The notes beneath the pieces were generated by a model. It worked only from the letters and a program-made list of their open reading frames with translations. It was not told the DNA's origin and made no database searches. From Bacteroidaceae bacterium (lineage in GTDB: Bacteria; Bacteroidota; Bacteroidia; Bacteroidales; Bacteroidaceae), in NCBI GenBank assembly GCA_017555585.1, contig JAFZGA010000001.1:1-61208 (forward strand): a DNA stretch of 61,208 bases. Reading direction: 5' to 3'. Made by a program: the position numbers and the translations under genes. Shown one piece after another: positions 20,195-31,196 of this stretch. Each line of letters begins with the position of its first letter. Position 1 is the first letter of the stretch.

Positions 20195-22471
20195 ATGGCA
20201 AAGATACTTAAAGAAGATGCTTTAAACTACCATGCCGGAAAACGTCCGGGTAAAATAGAGGTAGTACCTACAAAACCATATTTCACACAGACCGACCTTT
20301 CGTTGGCCTATTCACCCGGTGTAGCCGAGCCATGTCTTGAGATCCAGAAAGACCCACAGAATGCATACAAATATACCGACAAGGGCAACCTTGTTGCCGT
20401 AATTTCAAACGGTACAGCTGTTCTTGGTCTAGGAAATATCGGTGCCGTTGCTGGAAAGCCAGTTATGGAAGGTAAAGGCCTACTCTTTAAGATTTACGCA
20501 GGTATCGATGTGTTCGATATTGAGGTAAACGAGGAGAATCCCGAAAAGTTCATTGAGGCTGTAAAGGCCATAGCTCCTACATTCGGAGGTATCAACCTTG
20601 AGGATATCAAGGCTCCCGAATGTTTTGAGATTGAACGTCGCTTGAAAGAGGAACTTGATATTCCTGTAATGCACGACGATCAGCATGGTACAGCCATCAT
20701 CTCTGCAGCAGGTCTTTTGAACGCACTTGAAGTAAACGGCAAGAACATCGAAGATGTAAAGGTTGTTGTAAACGGTGCAGGTGCAGCCGCAATCTCATGT
20801 ACAAAATTATATATCGCACTTGGTGTAAAGAAAGAGAACGTTGTCATGCTCGACAGCCGTGGTGTAATCAGCACATCACGTGGCAACCTCACTCCTGAGA
20901 AGCTGGAGTTTGCAACATCACGTACCGACATAACAACACTCAGCGATGCAATAAAGAATGCAGACGTATTCCTTGGTCTTTCAAAAGGCAATGTCCTTTC
21001 AAAGGATATGGTACGTTCCATGGCAAAAGACCCTATCATCTTTGCTCTTGCTAATCCTGAGCCGGAAATTACATATGAGGACGCGATGGAGAGCCGTCCT
21101 GACGTGCTTATGAGTACAGGACGCAGCGACTATCCTAACCAGATAAACAACGTTATCGGTTTCCCATATATCTTCCGTGGTGCGCTTGATGTAGCTGCAA
21201 CAGCCATCAACGAGGAGATGAAGCTCGCTGCTGTAAAGGCCATTGCCGACCTGGCAAAACAACCGGTTCCTGAGATTGTAAACAAAGTATACAAGGTAGG
21301 TCACCTCACATTCGGTCGTGACTACTTCGTTCCGAAACCAGTTGATCCACGCCTGCTTGTTGAGGTATCGACAGCCGTTGCAAAGGCCGCTATCGCAAGC
21401 GGTGTAGCACGCAAGACAATCACCGACTGGGAAAAATACAAGGAACACCTTCTCGAGTTCATGGGACGCGAGTCAAAGCTCACACAGCAGCTACACGATA
21501 TGGCACGCACCGAGACACAGCGCATCGTGTTTGCCGAGGGTGCACACCCATCAATGATGAAGGCTGCAGTGCAGGCAAAGGAAGAGGGTATATGCCAGCC
21601 AATCCTTCTCGGAAACGACGAGATAATCTCAAAGCTCGCCGACGAACTAGGGTTGAGTCTTGAGGGTATCGAGGTTGTAAACCTACGTCACCCCAACGAG
21701 CGTGAACGCCGTCAGCGATACGCAAGAATCCTTGCCGACAAACGACAGCGCGAAGGATACACCATCGAAGAGGCAAGCGACAAGATGTACGAGCGCAACT
21801 ACTTTGGTATGATGATGGTCGAGACAGGTGATGCCGACGGTTTCATAACAGGTCTTTATACCAAGTATTCAAATACCATCAAGGTTGCCAAAGAGGTTAT
21901 CGGAATGCAGGAAGGATTCAGCACCTTCGGTACAATGCATATCATCAATTCAAAGAAAGGTACATACTTCGTGGCAGACACACTTATCAACCGTGCTCCC
22001 GAGACAGCTACCTTGATTGACATTGCCCGCCTTGCCGAGAAATCGGTACGCTTCTTCAACCACACACCTGTTATGGCAATGGTTTCTTACTCAAACTTCG
22101 GAACAGACCAGGGTGGCAGCGCCGAGAGAGTGCGTCAGGCTGTATCACATATCCACAAGAACTACCCCGATTGGATTCTCGACGGTGAAATGCAGGTCAA
22201 CGTGGCTATGAACAGTGAGCTCCGCGACAAGAAATATCCGTTTACAAAGCTGGTTGGCAAAGAGGTCAACACACTTGTGTTCCCTAACTTGAACTCAGCA
22301 AGCTCATCATACAAGATGTTGCAGGCGTTGTCGAACGATGCCGAAATCATCGGACCTATCCAGATGGGATTGAACAAGCCTATCCACTTCATTGATTTCG
22401 AAAGCTCGGTTCAGGAGATTCTGAACGTAACTGCTGTAGCAGCTATCGATGCGATGGTAAACAAGAAATAA
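20195..22471 (+). CDS. maeB: NADP-malic enzyme fused to phosphotransacetylase-like domain
   Basis: A 758-aa multimodular malic enzyme that makes pyruvate, CO2 and NADPH from malate. The catalytic domain (about 1-430) contains [21 protein letters not shown] and the nucleotide-binding [10 protein letters not shown]. Residues about 440-758 match phosphotransacetylase ([11 protein letters not shown], the [16 protein letters not shown] region). In MaeB-type enzymes this tail is regulatory, responding to acetyl-CoA, rather than catalytic. A hairpin terminator lies 18 bases past the stop. Confidence 0.96.
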   Translation: MAKILKEDALNYHAGKRPGKIEVVPTKPYFTQTDLSLAYSPGVAEPCLEIQKDPQNAYKYTDKGNLVAVISNGTAVLGLGNIGAVAGKPVMEGKGLLFKIYAGIDVFDIEVNEENPEKFIEAVKAIAPTFGGINLEDIKAPECFEIERRLKEELDIPVMHDDQHGTAIISAAGLLNALEVNGKNIEDVKVVVNGAGAAAISCTKLYIALGVKKENVVMLDSRGVISTSRGNLTPEKLEFATSRTDITTLSDAIKNADVFLGLSKGNVLSKDMVRSMAKDPIIFALANPEPEITYEDAMESRPDVLMSTGRSDYPNQINNVIGFPYIFRGALDVAATAINEEMKLAAVKAIADLAKQPVPEIVNKVYKVGHLTFGRDYFVPKPVDPRLLVEVSTAVAKAAIASGVARKTITDWEKYKEHLLEFMGRESKLTQQLHDMARTETQRIVFAEGAHPSMMKAAVQAKEEGICQPILLGNDEIISKLADELGLSLEGIEVVNLRHPNERERRQRYARILADKRQREGYTIEEASDKMYERNYFGMMMVETGDADGFITGLYTKYSNTIKVAKEVIGMQEGFSTFGTMHIINSKKGTYFVADTLINRAPETATLIDIARLAEKSVRFFNHTPVMAMVSYSNFGTDQGGSAERVRQAVSHIHKNYPDWILDGEMQVNVAMNSELRDKKYPFTKLVGKEVNTLVFPNLNSASSSYKMLQALSNDAEIIGPIQMGLNKPIHFIDFESSVQEILNVTAVAAIDAMVNKK

Positions 22472-22485
22472 TATCCAATATATAC

Positions 22486-22523
22486 TTGAATAGGCTGACT
22501 AAAATTTAGTCAGCCTATTTTTT
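22486..22523. terminator. Bidirectional terminator maeB / aspD
   Basis: AATAGGCTGACT and AGTCAGCCTATT form a 12-bp stem around a short A/T loop, followed by a T-run. It separates two convergent genes. Confidence 0.85.
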
Positions 22524-22551
22524 ATGGGAGATGAATTAATGCTAAGCGTCC

Positions 22552-24210
22552 TTACTCAACCATTGGAAGGCTCTTCTTCCAACGCTCGGCATAGGTGTCG
22601 AGTATTCTCCTGACTTGCTTGCCTATTATGGTGTAGTCACTCTCTTTCAGGTTGGCGAGCGACACACGTATGCTCCATTCCGGGCCGTCGAAACCGCCAC
22701 CGTTAAGTACCACAAGCGACGTTTCGGTTGCAAGACGGAATACTACATCCAACGGACTGTAGTTCAGTTTAAGCCAGTCGGCAAAGTCCTTGCCATAGAA
22801 TCGTTTTGCCCACACAAGCATGTCAATCTCCGAATAGTATCCTGCACGCAAAGGGTCCGGCAGCAGGGTAAATCCCATGTTTGTCCACAGAGCGTCGAGC
22901 CTTCGGCGTATTATCTCCTGCATTTTCTCCTTGAAGCGGTTGCCTTCGCGCTTATCAATGATGGAGTAGAGGGCAAACAGCATCATCTGCAGTTGCTGTG
23001 GCAACGAAAGGCCTGCGGTATGATTAAGTGCCACCTGACGGCTGTCGGCAACCATACGGTCAATGAAACGCATGTTCTCCACATCACTCCTTATGCTACC
23101 GTAGCGTTGTTGCAATTCGCCCTTGCGCTTGCGTGGCAGGCGTTTCAGCAACTCATCGAAGATATTGTCCCTGTGAATAGCCGTTACCGCTGTGCGCCAT
23201 CCTGTAGCACCGAAATATTTCGAGAACGAATATACACAGATGGTGTTATGCGGCAGGCGCGCCATGAGCGACTGGAAACCGCTCACATATGTGGCATACA
23301 CATCGTCGGTGACAATCATTAGGTTTGGATTCCAACGCTCCACAATATCAACTATCAGATCAACAGTCTCGGGGGCAAGGGTATAGCTTGGAGGATTGCT
23401 CGGGTTGACTATGAACAGTGCCTTGTATGCAGGGTCGCGCAGCTTGCTCACGTCCTTGTCGCTGTATTGCCACAAATGCAGGTCGTCATAGGTGGTGACG
23501 TTGGCCGGAATCTCCGTAACCTTATAGTTGTAGCGGTATAGCTTGGGTATCTCAATGTACGGTGTGAACACAGGTGTCATCAAGGCTATCAGGTCGCCAC
23601 GTTCAAGCAACCTGTTCTGTTGCAGGCTATCGAATATGTAGCACATTGCGGCTGTTCCTCCCTCGGTGGCAAAGAGGTCAATCTCGCCTTGTGGCGGACG
23701 GCCGTTGTAAAGTTCCTGCGCCATATAGTCGCGTACGGCAATCTCGGTGCTGCCCAATATCCTGTCGGGAACGGGGTACTGGTTACCCATGATACCCTCA
23801 GCCCATTCATGTACAAGATCGTCGCGCTTGACATCATGCTCCTCGGTCATATAACGGTAACACTTTTCAAGGAACGGCACTCCTGGTTCCTTGCTGTTCT
23901 CCTTAAGGAACTCCTCGAAACGTTCACCTATACCATCCTTGCGTGGAATACCGGCAAGTCCCTCTTCGCACTCCCAGTCGCGTCGTGCCTCGGCAATACC
24001 GAACTTGCCGAGAGCAAAGAAAGCCTCACGCGGTACAGTGGCAGTCCAATTCGGGTTTCCTCGCCCGGCATTAAGCATGGTGCGCGTCATCTTCCTTATA
24101 CTCTCGTCGGCAAGCTCAATCAGCCTGTTCTTCAGCTCAAAAGGACTTATCCTCTCCATCTCTCTCTCGAATGTCCTGACCTTGCTGTGGTCGCTCAATA
24201 ACTTATCCAT
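22552..24210 (-). CDS. aspD: Bifunctional aspartate aminotransferase / 4-decarboxylase
   Basis: A 552-aa PLP enzyme, the length of AspD and much longer than ordinary aspartate aminotransferases. It decarboxylates aspartate to alanine and CO2. The PLP lysine lies in VYSFSKYFGATGWR; ATEGGTAAMCYIF binds cofactor phosphate, FIVNPSNPPSY and IVTDDVYATYV hold the Asn and Asp/Tyr contacts. The N-terminal extension ending GMNQYPVP-like (IMGNQYPVPDRI) is typical. It starts 16 bases after aspT, which supplies aspartate in exchange for alanine. Confidence 0.95.
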   Translation of the reverse strand: MDKLLSDHSKVRTFEREMERISPFELKNRLIELADESIRKMTRTMLNAGRGNPNWTATVPREAFFALGKFGIAEARRDWECEEGLAGIPRKDGIGERFEEFLKENSKEPGVPFLEKCYRYMTEEHDVKRDDLVHEWAEGIMGNQYPVPDRILGSTEIAVRDYMAQELYNGRPPQGEIDLFATEGGTAAMCYIFDSLQQNRLLERGDLIALMTPVFTPYIEIPKLYRYNYKVTEIPANVTTYDDLHLWQYSDKDVSKLRDPAYKALFIVNPSNPPSYTLAPETVDLIVDIVERWNPNLMIVTDDVYATYVSGFQSLMARLPHNTICVYSFSKYFGATGWRTAVTAIHRDNIFDELLKRLPRKRKGELQQRYGSIRSDVENMRFIDRMVADSRQVALNHTAGLSLPQQLQMMLFALYSIIDKREGNRFKEKMQEIIRRRLDALWTNMGFTLLPDPLRAGYYSEIDMLVWAKRFYGKDFADWLKLNYSPLDVVFRLATETSLVVLNGGGFDGPEWSIRVSLANLKESDYTIIGKQVRRILDTYAERWKKSLPMVE

Positions 24211-24226
24211 ACAAACTATATCTTAA

Positions 24227-25945
24227 TCATGAAACCATCAATGTAATGAACACTCCCCATAGGATAAGCAATGTGTTTCCTACGGCATATGTCACAGTAT
24301 ATCCCAGTGCCGGAGTCTCGCTGCCCAATGTCTCCTGTATTGCTCCTATGGCTGCTGTAGTTGTTCTTGCTCCGGCACAACAGCCCAATGCTATGGCAGG
24401 GTGGAACTTGAACCAGCGCGATGCAATGAATATACCGAACAGCAACGGCAACGATGTGGCAATAATTCCTGCGACGAAAAGCGACAATCCTGCCTCCCTG
24501 AAACCTTCAATGAATCCCGGACCTGCCGAAATACCGACAATGGCAATGAATATGTTCAGTCCCATATTGTTGAACACCCACAATGCAGCCTCGGGTATTG
24601 CACCCATCGTGGGGTGGTGGGCACGCCACCAGCCGAAGACAAGACCTGCTATCAGCGCACCGCCACTGCTGCTAAGGCTCAACGGAACACCCTTGATATG
24701 TAATGTAAGTGTGCCGATAACTGCGCCGATGAGAATACCCAACGACATGTACACGATATCAGTCTCGTTTGTGGCAGGGTCGGGATATCCTATCTCCTTT
24801 GCCGCATGCATCACGTCAATCTTCTTACCTACAAGCTCAATGACATCGCCTGTATCCAGTTTCGTTTCGGGAAACACAGGTATATCCACTCCCATACGTC
24901 GTATGCGCTGTATGCTCACACCATGCATGAAAGGTTGTGCACGCAGTTCGCTCACCCTCTTGCCGTTGAACGACAAGGCACGTTTGCGGTTTTTACCGGC
25001 AACGGTAGTCTTTATCACCATTACTGGGAAACTCAACAAAACATCGTCATCTACCTCCTTGCCAATCCACTGTTCCTCACCAATGGTATATTCATATCTG
25101 CCACTGAGGACCACCTCGTCACCTATATGCAGTTTCTCCTTGCTCCGTACATCATCAATGATATTATTTCCCTTGCGTATACGTTCTACAAAAAGTCTTT
25201 TTCCCTGTTCATTGAAAAGACGTTCAAGCTCTTCGACATTGCGTCCTTTCCTGAACCAACTGTTTTCAATGCAGTAGCTTCTGAACTCGACTTCACGCTT
25301 TGCACCTACTATTCCGGGCTTCTCGCTGTCGTCCTTACCCATACTGCTTTCAAGTTCACGGCATGCAGCCTTCACCTTCTCCATTCCGCCAAGCATGCGA
25401 GGTCCCAACTTGGACAAGATCCATGCCGAACCGGCAGTACCGAAAATATATGTCACAGCGTATGCCACAGGGATAATGTCGAGCATTTTCTGCTTGTCGC
25501 CATCAGGTATTGACAATCCGCGAATTGTATCATCGGCAACACCAATTACAGCACTTATTGTCTGTGAACCCGATAACAACCCTGCAGCCTCTCCGGCATT
25601 GTAACCCATCAGCAACGATATGACCCAAGTGCTTACAAGGATAAAGACACACATGACCACTGCAAAGAGCACCTGCGGCAATCCCTCCTTCTTTAACCCA
25701 GCAAAGAACTGCGGACCGACTTTATAGCCTATGGCAAAGAGAAACATCAGAAAGGCAGTCTGTTTCAGTGCACCGGTCATGGGAATATCGAGTTGCCCAA
25801 CGACAACACCAACAAGCAACACACTTGTTACGATACCCAAGCTGAATCCCTTGATATGAACCTTGCCTATGAGAAATCCCAATCCCAATGTAAAATAGAT
25901 GGCAAGTTCAGGATGCGAACGTAGTAATTCTGTTATCCACTGCAT
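24227..25945 (-). CDS. aspT: Aspartate:alanine antiporter AspT
   Basis: A 572-aa inner-membrane exchanger of the AAEx family. The start at [13 protein letters not shown] is preferred; the frame extends 32 codons further without family sequence. Two membrane halves (about 8-165 and 375-570) flank a cytoplasmic region with two RCK-C/TrkA-C-like modules (about 195-360; [30 protein letters not shown]). The repeated [18 protein letters not shown] and [19 protein letters not shown] segments are transport motifs. With AspD it forms a cycle that consumes a proton and creates membrane potential, useful for acid resistance and energy. Confidence 0.94.
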   Translation of the reverse strand: MQWITELLRSHPELAIYFTLGLGFLIGKVHIKGFSLGIVTSVLLVGVVVGQLDIPMTGALKQTAFLMFLFAIGYKVGPQFFAGLKKEGLPQVLFAVVMCVFILVSTWVISLLMGYNAGEAAGLLSGSQTISAVIGVADDTIRGLSIPDGDKQKMLDIIPVAYAVTYIFGTAGSAWILSKLGPRMLGGMEKVKAACRELESSMGKDDSEKPGIVGAKREVEFRSYCIENSWFRKGRNVEELERLFNEQGKRLFVERIRKGNNIIDDVRSKEKLHIGDEVVLSGRYEYTIGEEQWIGKEVDDDVLLSFPVMVIKTTVAGKNRKRALSFNGKRVSELRAQPFMHGVSIQRIRRMGVDIPVFPETKLDTGDVIELVGKKIDVMHAAKEIGYPDPATNETDIVYMSLGILIGAVIGTLTLHIKGVPLSLSSSGGALIAGLVFGWWRAHHPTMGAIPEAALWVFNNMGLNIFIAIVGISAGPGFIEGFREAGLSLFVAGIIATSLPLLFGIFIASRWFKFHPAIALGCCAGARTTTAAIGAIQETLGSETPALGYTVTYAVGNTLLILWGVFITLMVS

Positions 25946-26062
25946 AAGATTTGTTTTTTTGTAGATAACGTTGTATCGCAGGGATTTGTTCTGTATGGCA
26001 GATATGTGAACAATATGGAAAAAACAGGATAGGTATGCCATTAAATTTCATATCTTTTTTTG

Positions 26063-26070
26063 TAGATTTG
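26063..26070 (+). promoter_or_regulatory. -7 box of the WYL regulator gene
   Basis: TAGATTTG matches TAnnTTTG and lies 35 bases before the start of the WYL gene. It sits in the divergent region shared with aspT. A TTTTTTTG run is just upstream. Confidence 0.45.
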
Positions 26071-26104
26071 TAGCGAACATTATAAAACCTTTGATTTATA
26101 GTTT

Positions 26105-27049
26105 ATGGCATCAAATTTATTCGGTAGATATGTTTGGTTAATAGACCTGTTGCGTCAATATAAACATTTAAGCTATAAAGAGATCAATGCCAAATGGCAA
26201 AAAAGTGGACTTAGTTATGGTGAAGGTGATGATATACCTCTTCGCACATTCCACAATCATCGTGCAGCCATCAAGGATATATTTGACGTATATATTGAAA
26301 TTGATCCAGAAGTTTCAGGATATAAATATCATATAGAAGAACCAGAACGGCTTCAAAGTGATACGCTTCGTTCCTGGCTGATAGATTCATATGCAACATT
26401 GAATCAACTTCAGGCAGATAAAAAACTTGAAGGACGTATCCGATTCGAAAATATACCTTCAGGAGGTAAATGGCTTACGCTATTCATGCAGGCAATGCGT
26501 GAAAACAAGGTTGTGGAAATAACTCATCAAGGCTTTGGCAAAGAGTGTACCAGCACATTCGAAATAGAGCCATACAATCTAAAAGTGGTGAAACGCCGAT
26601 GGTATGTAATTGCAAACAACCCATATTACGCTGACTGTAATCGACGTCAAAACAATAATTTTAAAGAGATTCGTGTGTATGGTCTTGACCGTATACTTAA
26701 AGCCAATATACTTGATAAAACATTTGAAATAAAACCAGGGTTTAATATCGATAAGTTCTATGAGGGATGTACTGGTGTAATTCCAAGTGATGATGATATT
26801 GAACATGTAGTACTTCGTGCATACTGGAATGCCCCGGATTATCTTCGTACTCTGCCATTACATGAATCACAAAAGGAAATTGAAAGCAACGACGAGTACG
26901 CTCTGTTCTCGTATGACGTAAAACTAACATATGATTTTCTTCAACTCATAATGCAGCAAGGCGACCAGATAGAAGTTTTAGAACCAGCTTCCTTGCGTGA
27001 ACAGATGAGAAATGTAGCCAAGAGATTAACCAGTTATTATGATGTATAG
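26105..27049 (+). CDS. WYL-domain transcriptional regulator
   Basis: A 314-aa protein. The N-terminus (about 1-75) is a winged-helix region (LIDLLRQYKHLSYKEINAKW; PLRTFHNHRAAIKDIF). The WYL domain covers about 130-215: FMQAMRENKVVEITHQGF, then KRRWYVIANNPYY, the motif that names the family. A WCX-like C-terminal domain (about 230-314) ends the protein. WYL regulators such as BrxR and CapW repress defence loci and respond to nucleic-acid or nucleotide ligands. It stands 135 bases upstream of, and on the same strand as, the two DUF262 genes, so it is the likely regulator of that pair. The AT-rich sequence differs from the flanking core genes. Confidence 0.88.
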   Translation: MASNLFGRYVWLIDLLRQYKHLSYKEINAKWQKSGLSYGEGDDIPLRTFHNHRAAIKDIFDVYIEIDPEVSGYKYHIEEPERLQSDTLRSWLIDSYATLNQLQADKKLEGRIRFENIPSGGKWLTLFMQAMRENKVVEITHQGFGKECTSTFEIEPYNLKVVKRRWYVIANNPYYADCNRRQNNNFKEIRVYGLDRILKANILDKTFEIKPGFNIDKFYEGCTGVIPSDDDIEHVVLRAYWNAPDYLRTLPLHESQKEIESNDEYALFSYDVKLTYDFLQLIMQQGDQIEVLEPASLREQMRNVAKRLTSYYDV

Positions 27050-27184
27050 CACGAAGCTCTGCTACAGAAAATCATTTGACGATAAATTCAATTTCATTAT
27101 CAGGTGATACAGTATTGCACGCAAGACTATCCTTGAAAAAAACAAAGACACTATCAAATAGATTAAGAAATAATAATTTCAGAT

Positions 27185-28738
27185 ATGGATCATAATGTTT
27201 CAATAAAGTCAATAGACGATTTTACCCAAGGCACCCGTTTCTATATTCCAAGCTATCAACGAGGATATAGATGGAAAGCCAAACAGGTGTCTCAACTTAT
27301 CAATGACATAATCTCCTTCCAACAAACAGAGAAGACTCCGTTCTATTTTTTACAGGCATTAGCTGTTGCAAACGACGAAAAGAACAACAGGTATAACGTT
27401 GTTGATGGACAACAACGCCTGACAACCATCAAACTGATTTTAGGAGAGAACGATAACAGCATCAGCATTTCATATGATAGAGAAGCGGACAAAGCGTTGG
27501 ACCGTCATTTCAAATCTGAAGCGACGAAGAAAATCAAAGAGCTGTTAGGTGAAGAACAAAGTGATACAAGAGTTGCTTTCTGCAAGAAACTTAAAACATG
27601 TTGCCGTTTTCTATTCTATCAAGTATCCAAAGAAAAGGAACTTGCAACATTCAATGAACTGAACAGTGGGAAAATAGCTGTTAAGGATTCCGAACTGGTA
27701 AAATGTATCATGCTTGGTGTCAACAGTGACGAACCAACCTCTGTTACACAAGCCAGAGCTGTAGAATGGGATACGATAGAAAGAGAACTCAATAAACAAG
27801 ATTTCTTTGCTTTTCTTACACCACGAAACACATGGAAGGAAAATGATAGAATGACTGTAATGCTTCGTTATGCCGGTATTTCTCCAAATAGAGAGACTGA
27901 TGAGGTATTCCCTTTTCTGGCAGAAATACAAAAAGAACTGGAAACATATTCCCGAGAATCGGTATGGAAAAAGATTTGTGCAGCATATTACCGACTGATA
28001 GCATGGTACAATAATCCGCTCCTGTATCATGCCTTTGGAGTAACAGTGCATAAAAAAGGTAGAGAAGGGATTCCATCAGTAGTCGATGGCTATAACATAA
28101 AAGGTGATGTTACAGCAATGTCAGAATATAAACCAGATAAAGACTTGAATGACTATAAGAACGGAGGTGAGAAACTACATAATTATCTGCTATTGAGCAA
28201 TGTTGCATTCTGTTGGAAACGATGGCCGATGCGATATAGTTTCTCTAAACACCGCAACATTGAAGGATGGTCGTTGGAACATATCTTTGCCAGAAACCAG
28301 AAAGATCTTTCCGAAGATGAACTCAAAGAATGGATTCCCGGAATAACTGAGTCACAAATAAAAGAGTACCAAGAAGCATGTGAAAAAAATCATAATGGAG
28401 ATGCTTGGTTAAAGGAACATCTAAATGAAGAATATCCGAAACAAGAGGACAATACAATAAAAAACCTTGCTTTGCTACCCACAAATGCAAATTCTTCACT
28501 CAATAACAAACTATTCAACGGCAAGAGGAATGCTATAAGAGATTGGGCCCATCAATCCTGGAAAGATTATTGGGCACCACCAGCAACCGAAGCTGTATTT
28601 ATGAAATCTCTTGTGAATCTCAATCCTAACATACCATATTGGTCTGAAGATGATAAAGAATCATATCTAACGGCTATGGCTAATGATATTAAAAGTTTTA
28701 TTGAAGCTATAAAGACTATAAAGGATATAACATTATGA
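27185..28738 (+). CDS. DUF262-DUF1524 putative nuclease (GmrSD/SspE type)
   Basis: A 517-aa protein. The N-terminal DUF262 domain carries IPSYQRGYRW (21-30) and VVDGQQRLTTIKL (72-84), the ParB-like nucleotide-binding signature of GmrS. A third DUF262 element is FNELNSGKIAVKDSELVKCI, with NSGK where NxRG is usual. The C-terminal DUF1524 domain shows the HNH-type nuclease pattern: WSLEHIFARNQ with His366, then NLALLPTNANSSLNN from Asn427 and a conserved GKR. Such fusions (GmrSD, BrxU, SspE) cut phage DNA, often DNA with modified bases, in an NTP-regulated way. Its stop overlaps the next start (ATGA), so the two products are probably made together. Target is unknown. Confidence 0.88.
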   Translation: MDHNVSIKSIDDFTQGTRFYIPSYQRGYRWKAKQVSQLINDIISFQQTEKTPFYFLQALAVANDEKNNRYNVVDGQQRLTTIKLILGENDNSISISYDREADKALDRHFKSEATKKIKELLGEEQSDTRVAFCKKLKTCCRFLFYQVSKEKELATFNELNSGKIAVKDSELVKCIMLGVNSDEPTSVTQARAVEWDTIERELNKQDFFAFLTPRNTWKENDRMTVMLRYAGISPNRETDEVFPFLAEIQKELETYSRESVWKKICAAYYRLIAWYNNPLLYHAFGVTVHKKGREGIPSVVDGYNIKGDVTAMSEYKPDKDLNDYKNGGEKLHNYLLLSNVAFCWKRWPMRYSFSKHRNIEGWSLEHIFARNQKDLSEDELKEWIPGITESQIKEYQEACEKNHNGDAWLKEHLNEEYPKQEDNTIKNLALLPTNANSSLNNKLFNGKRNAIRDWAHQSWKDYWAPPATEAVFMKSLVNLNPNIPYWSEDDKESYLTAMANDIKSFIEAIKTIKDITL

Positions 28739-31032
28739 ATAACGTTCTAACGCAATATACGCAAGTTCCGAGCAATCTGTTTGCATTGCTTTCAAGATAC
28801 CGTGTCATCATTCCCGGTATCCAACGTCATTATGTACAGGGTGCAAACAAGCCTGAAGCAAAGAGTATCAGGGAGAATTTCATTAATGAGATATTTGATG
28901 TCATAGAAGAAAAAGAAAAGAGATTGAATCTTCATTTTATATATGGTCCAATCAATACAGATGGTGAAGATTCATTTGTTCCCGTAGACGGCCAGCAGCG
29001 TTTGACTACATTATGGCTTATAGCACGATATGCGACTGAAAAAGTGTTGGAAGAATCTTCACGGAAGGATATTCTTGCTCTGCTTGCCCGATTTTCTTAT
29101 GCTGACAGGATTCATGCCACCCGTTTCTGCCAAGCACTTTCATCAGTCGATTCTCATTGGAATATAAGTAAAAATCCCATGAAAGATATTACCGGTCAAT
29201 CATGGTTTTGGGATTATTGGACAGAAGACGAGACCGTTTCATCAATGCTAAGAATGCTGTCTACAATTCATGAAGTCTGGGAAAAACGTAAGCCAAACAG
29301 CTGTCAAGTACTTGAAGCATTGGCAGAAAGGATAAGTTTTGAACTCAAGATAGACAATTTTGGTGATGACATTTACATGAAGATGAATGCACGCGGGCTC
29401 CAACTCACACAATGGGAGAATTTCAAGTGCAAGTTTGCCGATGAACTTGGTAATTTTGGTGAAGCCTGCAAACAAAATTGGGATAAAGAAATAGAAAAAT
29501 TATCAAATGATTTTTTTGAGAATAAACCGGAATTGCCTGACAACTCACTATTTGCCTTATTGGCAAGAATATTTGTTTATGTCGGTAAGGAACAATGCAA
29601 TGAAGCTATATGTCAGCTTGCCAGATTTACCCACAGAACTTGGGAGAAAATAGAATTACCGTTTGTTCCTTATTCTAATTTCTTATCAATTATACGGTCA
29701 GGTATCAATCTAAAGGATATTGCTGATACTGTATTGTTGATGACAGGACGAATTATTGGCAATGCTACAAAGAAAGTTCCATATTTTGGCGATAAATGTT
29801 TGTTCGACACATTCTTTCATCCTCGAAATATAAACGAACTAGATTTTTCTATTTGTTGTTTCGAGTACTTTACTAAATACAAGAATGTTACCGATGAGGA
29901 GTTCCTACAGGCAATGCGTCTCATATGGAACATACTTGAAAATACAGACGAAGGTAAAAAGCCATACAGTAGAGTAGCTATAATAAAGAAATTCATAGAC
30001 CTTGATTCACCGACATTATATTCTCCAAATGCAAATAAAATAACAGATGATGCTAAACAAATAGAAGAGGAAAAACAGAAATCTATAAAGATTTACGACT
30101 TAAATCAAGAATGTCCAAATGATTGGGATGAAAAAGAACTTGGTTCCTGGAACGGTTGGAAAACAGCTATCGAGCTTGCTGAAAGTGAAGCATTTTTCAA
30201 TGGATCTATTCGATTCCTTATTTATGATGAAGAAGGCCAACCTACATGGAATAATTTTGCTACAAAACTCATAAATTGCCGAAAGGTATTCTGCGACCAA
30301 GGCCTAAAAGAGGGGAAAGAAAAGATTACAAATCAAGTACTTATTTCTCATTGCAAGAGTTGGAATATAATACGTAATCGTCCTATATTCGATAAAGGAA
30401 AGGATAGTTGGAAGCGTCTACTTACCAGCAGACAACTTATTTATGCTATCAACAATATGTTGCTTAATCCCTTTACAATTGCCGATGTTGTCCCAGCAAT
30501 CAACGCAGACAAGGAGATTATCAAAAAATTGCTAACAGATGAAATCTGGGAGAATCTGATCAATAAAGCCGAAGGATACATTGTTGACTATTACAACAAC
30601 GTGCCAAGTTTATGGCTAAAACGATACCCTTCATTGACACTGACACTGCTACGTGAAAACAGAGAAGACATTCTTGATGAGTTTAATACACGGTATAAAG
30701 AATATATACAATTTGAATTAGAAGATTCTGATAGATTCTTACACCTGAATGGTACAAACCACTACTATGCTATTCCTGTTTTTTTCGTATATTTATATAG
30801 AGGAAAAATTATATCTTTGCATGGAAAAAAATATAGATTTGCCTGGCAAACCTGGGGATGGATTGACATGTATGATGATAAGAAAAGACTATATGACCTT
30901 TATTTTGCCAAGTATAATAAAGGATTCAATATCCCGATTGAAGCCGACACAAATGCTGAAGGTTTTATTCAACAACTTAATGAAATTATTGAGAGATATG
31001 AGGATTTCTTGATTCATACATTAAACAATTGA
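28735..31032 (+). CDS. Second DUF262 protein, partner without DUF1524
   Basis: A 765-aa protein overlapping the preceding gene by 4 bases. DUF262 signatures are intact: IPGIQRHYVQG (26-36), VPVDGQQRLTTLWLI (82-96) and YMKMNARGLQLTQWENFKCKF with Asn218, Arg220 and Gly221. The remaining 500 or so residues are helical with many Trp and aromatic residues and no HNH, PD-(D/E)XK or other nuclease pattern that I can recognise. It therefore looks like a regulatory or target-sensing NTPase subunit paired with the nuclease subunit upstream. A strong terminator follows 130 bases later. The extreme C-terminus (FAWQTWGWIDMYDDKKRLYDL) is distinctive. Confidence 0.82.
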   Translation: MNNVLTQYTQVPSNLFALLSRYRVIIPGIQRHYVQGANKPEAKSIRENFINEIFDVIEEKEKRLNLHFIYGPINTDGEDSFVPVDGQQRLTTLWLIARYATEKVLEESSRKDILALLARFSYADRIHATRFCQALSSVDSHWNISKNPMKDITGQSWFWDYWTEDETVSSMLRMLSTIHEVWEKRKPNSCQVLEALAERISFELKIDNFGDDIYMKMNARGLQLTQWENFKCKFADELGNFGEACKQNWDKEIEKLSNDFFENKPELPDNSLFALLARIFVYVGKEQCNEAICQLARFTHRTWEKIELPFVPYSNFLSIIRSGINLKDIADTVLLMTGRIIGNATKKVPYFGDKCLFDTFFHPRNINELDFSICCFEYFTKYKNVTDEEFLQAMRLIWNILENTDEGKKPYSRVAIIKKFIDLDSPTLYSPNANKITDDAKQIEEEKQKSIKIYDLNQECPNDWDEKELGSWNGWKTAIELAESEAFFNGSIRFLIYDEEGQPTWNNFATKLINCRKVFCDQGLKEGKEKITNQVLISHCKSWNIIRNRPIFDKGKDSWKRLLTSRQLIYAINNMLLNPFTIADVVPAINADKEIIKKLLTDEIWENLINKAEGYIVDYYNNVPSLWLKRYPSLTLTLLRENREDILDEFNTRYKEYIQFELEDSDRFLHLNGTNHYYAIPVFFVYLYRGKIISLHGKKYRFAWQTWGWIDMYDDKKRLYDLYFAKYNKGFNIPIEADTNAEGFIQQLNEIIERYEDFLIHTLNN

Positions 31033-31161
31033 TATGCTTACCAAATTCAGCGGTGAACAATCGGCATCAGTTTTTTAGAGGATGATAAACCTTAGTCTTG
31101 CAAAAGAAAATGGTTTTATCATTATCCCAATTTATAGAAATCACATTATTTAAACTTTTCA

Positions 31162-31196
31162 TGGAGGTATGCTTCACTTTGGCATACCTCCTTTTC
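31162..31196 (+). terminator. Terminator of the DUF262 operon
   Basis: GGAGGTATGC (31163-31172) and GCATACCTCC (31182-31191) form a perfect 10-bp stem followed by TTTT. It closes the operon before a new promoter-like box. Confidence 0.8.

Noticed and set aside
24246-25277. 343-codon frame opposite aspT
   Set aside because: Antisense shadow of a well-supported membrane transporter gene.
30749-31012. Internal frame in the 765-aa DUF262 gene following the promoter-like 22-mer
   Set aside because: Out-of-frame shadow of the host gene without protein-like features.
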